Shown here piece by piece: positions 44,794 through 46,397 of a DNA stretch of 46,397 bases. Every line of letters begins with the position of its first letter. Position 1 is the first letter of the stretch. Made by a program: the position numbers and the translations under genes. Under the pieces are notes generated by a model. That model searched no databases. It had not been told where the DNA came from and saw only the letters and a list, made by a program, of their open reading frames with translations. The DNA comes from a virus, in IMG/VR virus record IMGVR_UViG_3300026089_000013, positions 1 to 46,397 of that record; one strand, given 5' to 3'.

Positions 44794-45033
44794 CTAGCCG
44801 AGATCCTTGAAAGATTCTTTCAATCGCTGATACGTCGCTGGATGCATTAAGATTTTATCTCGCATGATAAGTGCTCCAGGATGTGGAATCTGAGGCACCA
44901 CAGTACGAGTTCTCTTGAGTGGTTGCCACGGCCGCGTGAAGAACCGCTCCCGCCAGCTTCGAGGGACTTCTACTGGCTCGCCGGGAACTGTGAGATTGAC
45001 GCTAGTTATGACTTGAAGTCCGTTGAAGTGCAT
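44794..45033 (-). CDS. 79-residue phage hypothetical
   Basis: MHFNGLQVITSVNLTVPGEP.. then 'SWRERFFTRPWQPLKRTRTVVPQIPHPGALIMRDKILMHPATYQRLKE' (in parts). Small proteins with 'RPW.Pl....v..P...v......l.mHP...q.Lk' are frequent in phage genomes. GGAAGG precedes the ATG. Function unknown. Confidence 0.7.
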   Translation of the reverse strand: MHFNGLQVITSVNLTVPGEPVEVPRSWRERFFTRPWQPLKRTRTVVPQIPHPGALIMRDKILMHPATYQRLKESFKDLG

Positions 45034-45205
45034 GACTTGCCTTCCAGTGTTCGACACGGCATCTTTCTTTACAGAATTTCTTCGTTGGATTGCGGGTTTC
45101 GAATTCTGTTTTACAGTTTGGGCAGACCTGAGGCTTGAGCCACGGAAATTTATTTCGCCTGTAGCCGACCTTATTCACCATATCCTGAGGCCGTTTAAAG
45201 GCCAT
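45002..45205 (-). CDS. 67-residue zinc-finger protein
   Basis: MAFKRPQDMVNKVGYRRNKF.. followed by 'VCPNCKTEFETRNPTKKFCKERCRVEHWK': C-x2-C-x14-C-x3-C, the layout of small phage zinc fingers that resemble MYND/YacG-like ribbons. It overlaps the downstream gene by 32 nt. Probably nucleic-acid or protein binding. Confidence 0.7.
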   Translation of the reverse strand: MAFKRPQDMVNKVGYRRNKFPWLKPQVCPNCKTEFETRNPTKKFCKERCRVEHWKASHALQRTSSHN

Positions 45206-45313
45206 CGTAGGGCAATAACGGCATGGGCCGCATACCCTCTACCCCTATACTGAAATACGCTACAAACGCGCGCTAGGCCGTCCAAAACGCCTTTTAAAGC
45301 CATACCACAGCCG
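45206..45313. other. Short gap with paired TTTAAA motifs
   Basis: GGCCGTTTAAAGGCC-type and GCCTTTTAAAGCC-type motifs at about 45189 and 45289 are near-repeats. No clear gene; a possible operator pair. Confidence 0.3.
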
Positions 45314-45466
45314 CTAGGGAGCAGTGCTGTAAAAACGAAGTAGGAATTGTTTTGTTTCCGCAACGAGTAGTCCAAAATGTATATTCTCGCGGCGCAGACT
45401 ACCGAATCTAATGAGACCTGGATATTTCTTGTACTCGTATAGAAGTTGTAGACGTCTTTGGGTCAT
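45314..45466 (-). CDS. 50-residue hypothetical protein
   Basis: MTQRRLQLLYEYKKYPGLIR.. then 'FGSLRRENIHFGLLVAETKQFLLRFYS'. The ATG overlaps the upstream stop (ATGA) and has GGAG upstream. Basic, alpha/beta-like; no family recognised. Confidence 0.6.
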   Translation of the reverse strand: MTQRRLQLLYEYKKYPGLIRFGSLRRENIHFGLLVAETKQFLLRFYSTAP

Positions 45467-45744
45467 ACATCTCCTAGTACTGGAGGCGGAGCCCAACGCC
45501 GATCCTTGTAGTTAGGATGCTTGAAACAATCGGGGTTACTGCATCCCTCATTTTCATTGTGATCGTAAGAGTCACAGATCCAGGTACCCCGATTTTTCGC
45601 GTCTTGAATGAGTTCGTATCCCGGCTCACCACGTTTGACTTTACGATAAGAATAAGCTCCAAGACCGGGAAAGGAAACAGAGATTTCCTGCTTTTCCTCG
45701 GCTTCCTCGATGCGACGCCGCTGCTCCTTTGAAATCTTTTTCAT
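45463..45744 (-). CDS. 93-residue hypothetical protein
   Basis: MKKISKEQRRRIEEAEEKQE.. then 'PGLGAYSYRKVKRGEPGYELIQDAKNRGTWICDSYDHNENEGCSNPDC' (in parts) with three Cys. GGGAG lies upstream of the ATG. No family recognised. Confidence 0.6.
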   Translation of the reverse strand: MKKISKEQRRRIEEAEEKQEISVSFPGLGAYSYRKVKRGEPGYELIQDAKNRGTWICDSYDHNENEGCSNPDCFKHPNYKDRRWAPPPVLGDV

Positions 45745-45760
45745 GGCTCCCTTGAAAGAA

Positions 45761-45860
45761 AAGAGTGGGACTCTGAGGAATCAAACCTCACGACATCACC
45801 TTGACGCGCAGGGAGTATCCGCACGAGATGATATCGGCTATGCGTTCCAGCGTTGGCAAG
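45761..45860 (-). other. tRNA-like 3' half, anticodon not assignable
   Basis: On the minus strand a T-arm TGAGG-TTTGATT-CCTCA is followed directly by GAGTCCC-A, which pairs with GGGACTT about 80 nt upstream (7 bp, one wobble). Total length would be about 99 nt. D-arm and anticodon arms do not fold convincingly, so this is not called a tRNA. Confidence 0.3.
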
Positions 45861-45870
45861 TCCCATAAGT

Positions 45871-45987
45871 CTAACCCCGGAGGTTACGAGCCGCAGCCAA
45901 GAGATTCTCGCCGTGTGATCTTTGTATGTTTCTCCACAGATCGAATTCCTGTGTGAACCCGAAGAGCCACATCCAGAGATCAAACAT
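45871..45987 (-). CDS. 38-residue hypothetical protein
   Basis: MFDLWMWLFGFTQEFDLWRN.. with 'SHGENLLAAARNLRG'. The GGAGG upstream is 8 nt from the ATG. Aromatic-rich, short; moderate support. Confidence 0.4.
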   Translation of the reverse strand: MFDLWMWLFGFTQEFDLWRNIQRSHGENLLAAARNLRG

Positions 45988-46030
45988 GCTGACATCCTCC
46001 TCCCTCGCTGCTTAGCGAGAGATGAAGATA

Positions 46031-46120
46031 TCAGTACAGAAGTGGCATCGGCTGCAGAACAGTCGGCCATAACAGAGCGACCCAGACAATGACGCCGAGC
46101 AAGGCTAACCAGATTCTCAC
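46031..46120 (-). CDS. 29-residue hydrophobic membrane peptide
   Basis: GTG start with AAGGAGGT 3 nt upstream. MRIWLALLGVIVWVALLWPT then VLQPMPLLY is a single membrane helix. Small membrane peptides of this type can act as holin-like or inhibitory proteins; no family recognised. Confidence 0.5.
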   Translation of the reverse strand: MRIWLALLGVIVWVALLWPTVLQPMPLLY

Positions 46121-46129
46121 ATGACCTCC

Positions 46130-46327
46130 TTAATGGTCATCGCCCTTTATGCGACGCATGATGCGCCACATCGCGGATTGTGCTGCACCGATAGCGAAGA
46201 ATCGCCCGAAATTTTCTTGGTTGTTAGGGAGAGGAGAAAGAGCGCGATAAAGGGCATTGCGACGAGCGGTAATCCACTCATCGATCTCTTCTATCTCCTT
46301 CAGCATCCCTTTGTCGAAGTCATCCAT
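46130..46327 (-). CDS. 65-residue helical hypothetical protein
   Basis: MDDFDKGMLKEIEEIDEWIT.. then 'ARRNALYRALSPLPNNQENFGRFFAIGAAQSAMWRIMRRIKG'. Helical with a short amphipathic C-terminal helix. No family recognised. It is the first gene at the right edge; the promoter lies outside or in the last 70 bp. Confidence 0.6.
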   Translation of the reverse strand: MDDFDKGMLKEIEEIDEWITARRNALYRALSPLPNNQENFGRFFAIGAAQSAMWRIMRRIKGDDH

Positions 46328-46397
46328 ATAGATCACCGTTAAATCGGATGGAGCAGCCGGGATATTTTGGCCCGCAGTCTACCTCAGTTCAGGGTCC

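Noticed and set aside
45175-45375. 66-codon minus-strand frame
   Set aside because: TTG start inside another gene, no ribosome site, overlaps two better supported genes.
45741-46070. 109-codon minus-strand frame
   Set aside because: It runs in another frame over two small ORFs with good ribosome sites and over the tRNA-like element; serine/arginine-rich shadow composition.

Overview
The window looks like part of the genome of a tailed bacteriophage (Caudoviricetes), most likely siphovirus-like. It has a portal/terminase/capsid module, a lambda-type tail module (tail tube, frameshifted G/GT chaperone, tape measure) and no sheath gene. Every convincing gene lies on the minus strand, so transcription runs from high to low coordinates. 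The tape-measure gene runs off the left edge; the rest of the tail, lysis genes and any lysogeny genes would lie outside. No integrase or repressor was recognised. The host cannot be named. A lipobox protein, a Sec-type signal on a fibre and a Tat-like signal suggest, weakly, a Gram-negative host with ordinary sigma70-like promoters.

Layout in transcription order (right to left). (1) 46.3-38.3 kb: small zinc-ribbon and hypothetical proteins, an HExxH metallopeptidase-like protein behind a consensus promoter, a SLOG-fold protein, a membrane protein and a family A DNA polymerase, with a strongly folded non-coding block at 41.7-41.9 kb. (2) 38.2-25 kb: a long overlapping operon with its own promoter. 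It encodes a PD-(D/E)XK nuclease, a ribbon-helix-helix protein, an HD nucleotidase, a 5-hmdU-DNA-kinase/aGPT-PPlase-like protein, two DDD-motif glycosyltransferases and a thymidylate-synthase homologue. Small proteins, a cold-shock protein, a DnaQ-like exonuclease, an SNF2 helicase and, from a separate promoter, a primase/VapE-type helicase follow. (3) 24.8-17.4 kb: an accessory region of tiny, mostly unrecognised genes with large non-coding gaps. It carries a reiterated TTGCAA-N17-TATAAT promoter family, leaderless starts, GTGCA repeats phased at exactly 10 bp, duplicated non-coding blocks and a GTAACC cluster that may be a replication origin. (4) 17.35-1 kb: one late operon: TerS, TerL, portal (DUF1073), two fibres, DUF2213 protease/scaffold, decoration protein, encapsulin-like major capsid, head-tail connectors, an embedded GT4 glycosyltransferase, tail tube, chaperones with a textbook -1 frameshift signal, and tape measure.

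How the parts fit: promoters with the same architecture head the late operon (17.4 kb), the replication operons (27.3, 38.2, 44.8 kb) and the small-gene array, so host RNA polymerase could read all of them. The thymidylate-synthase homologue, HD phosphohydrolase, HMUDK-like protein and two glycosyltransferases sit in five consecutive genes that overlap or are at most 12 nt apart. They are best read as a DNA base hypermodification locus, probably thymine-derived (5-hydroxymethyluracil with further glycosyl decoration). That is an inference from family and neighbourhood; the modified base itself cannot be seen in sequence.
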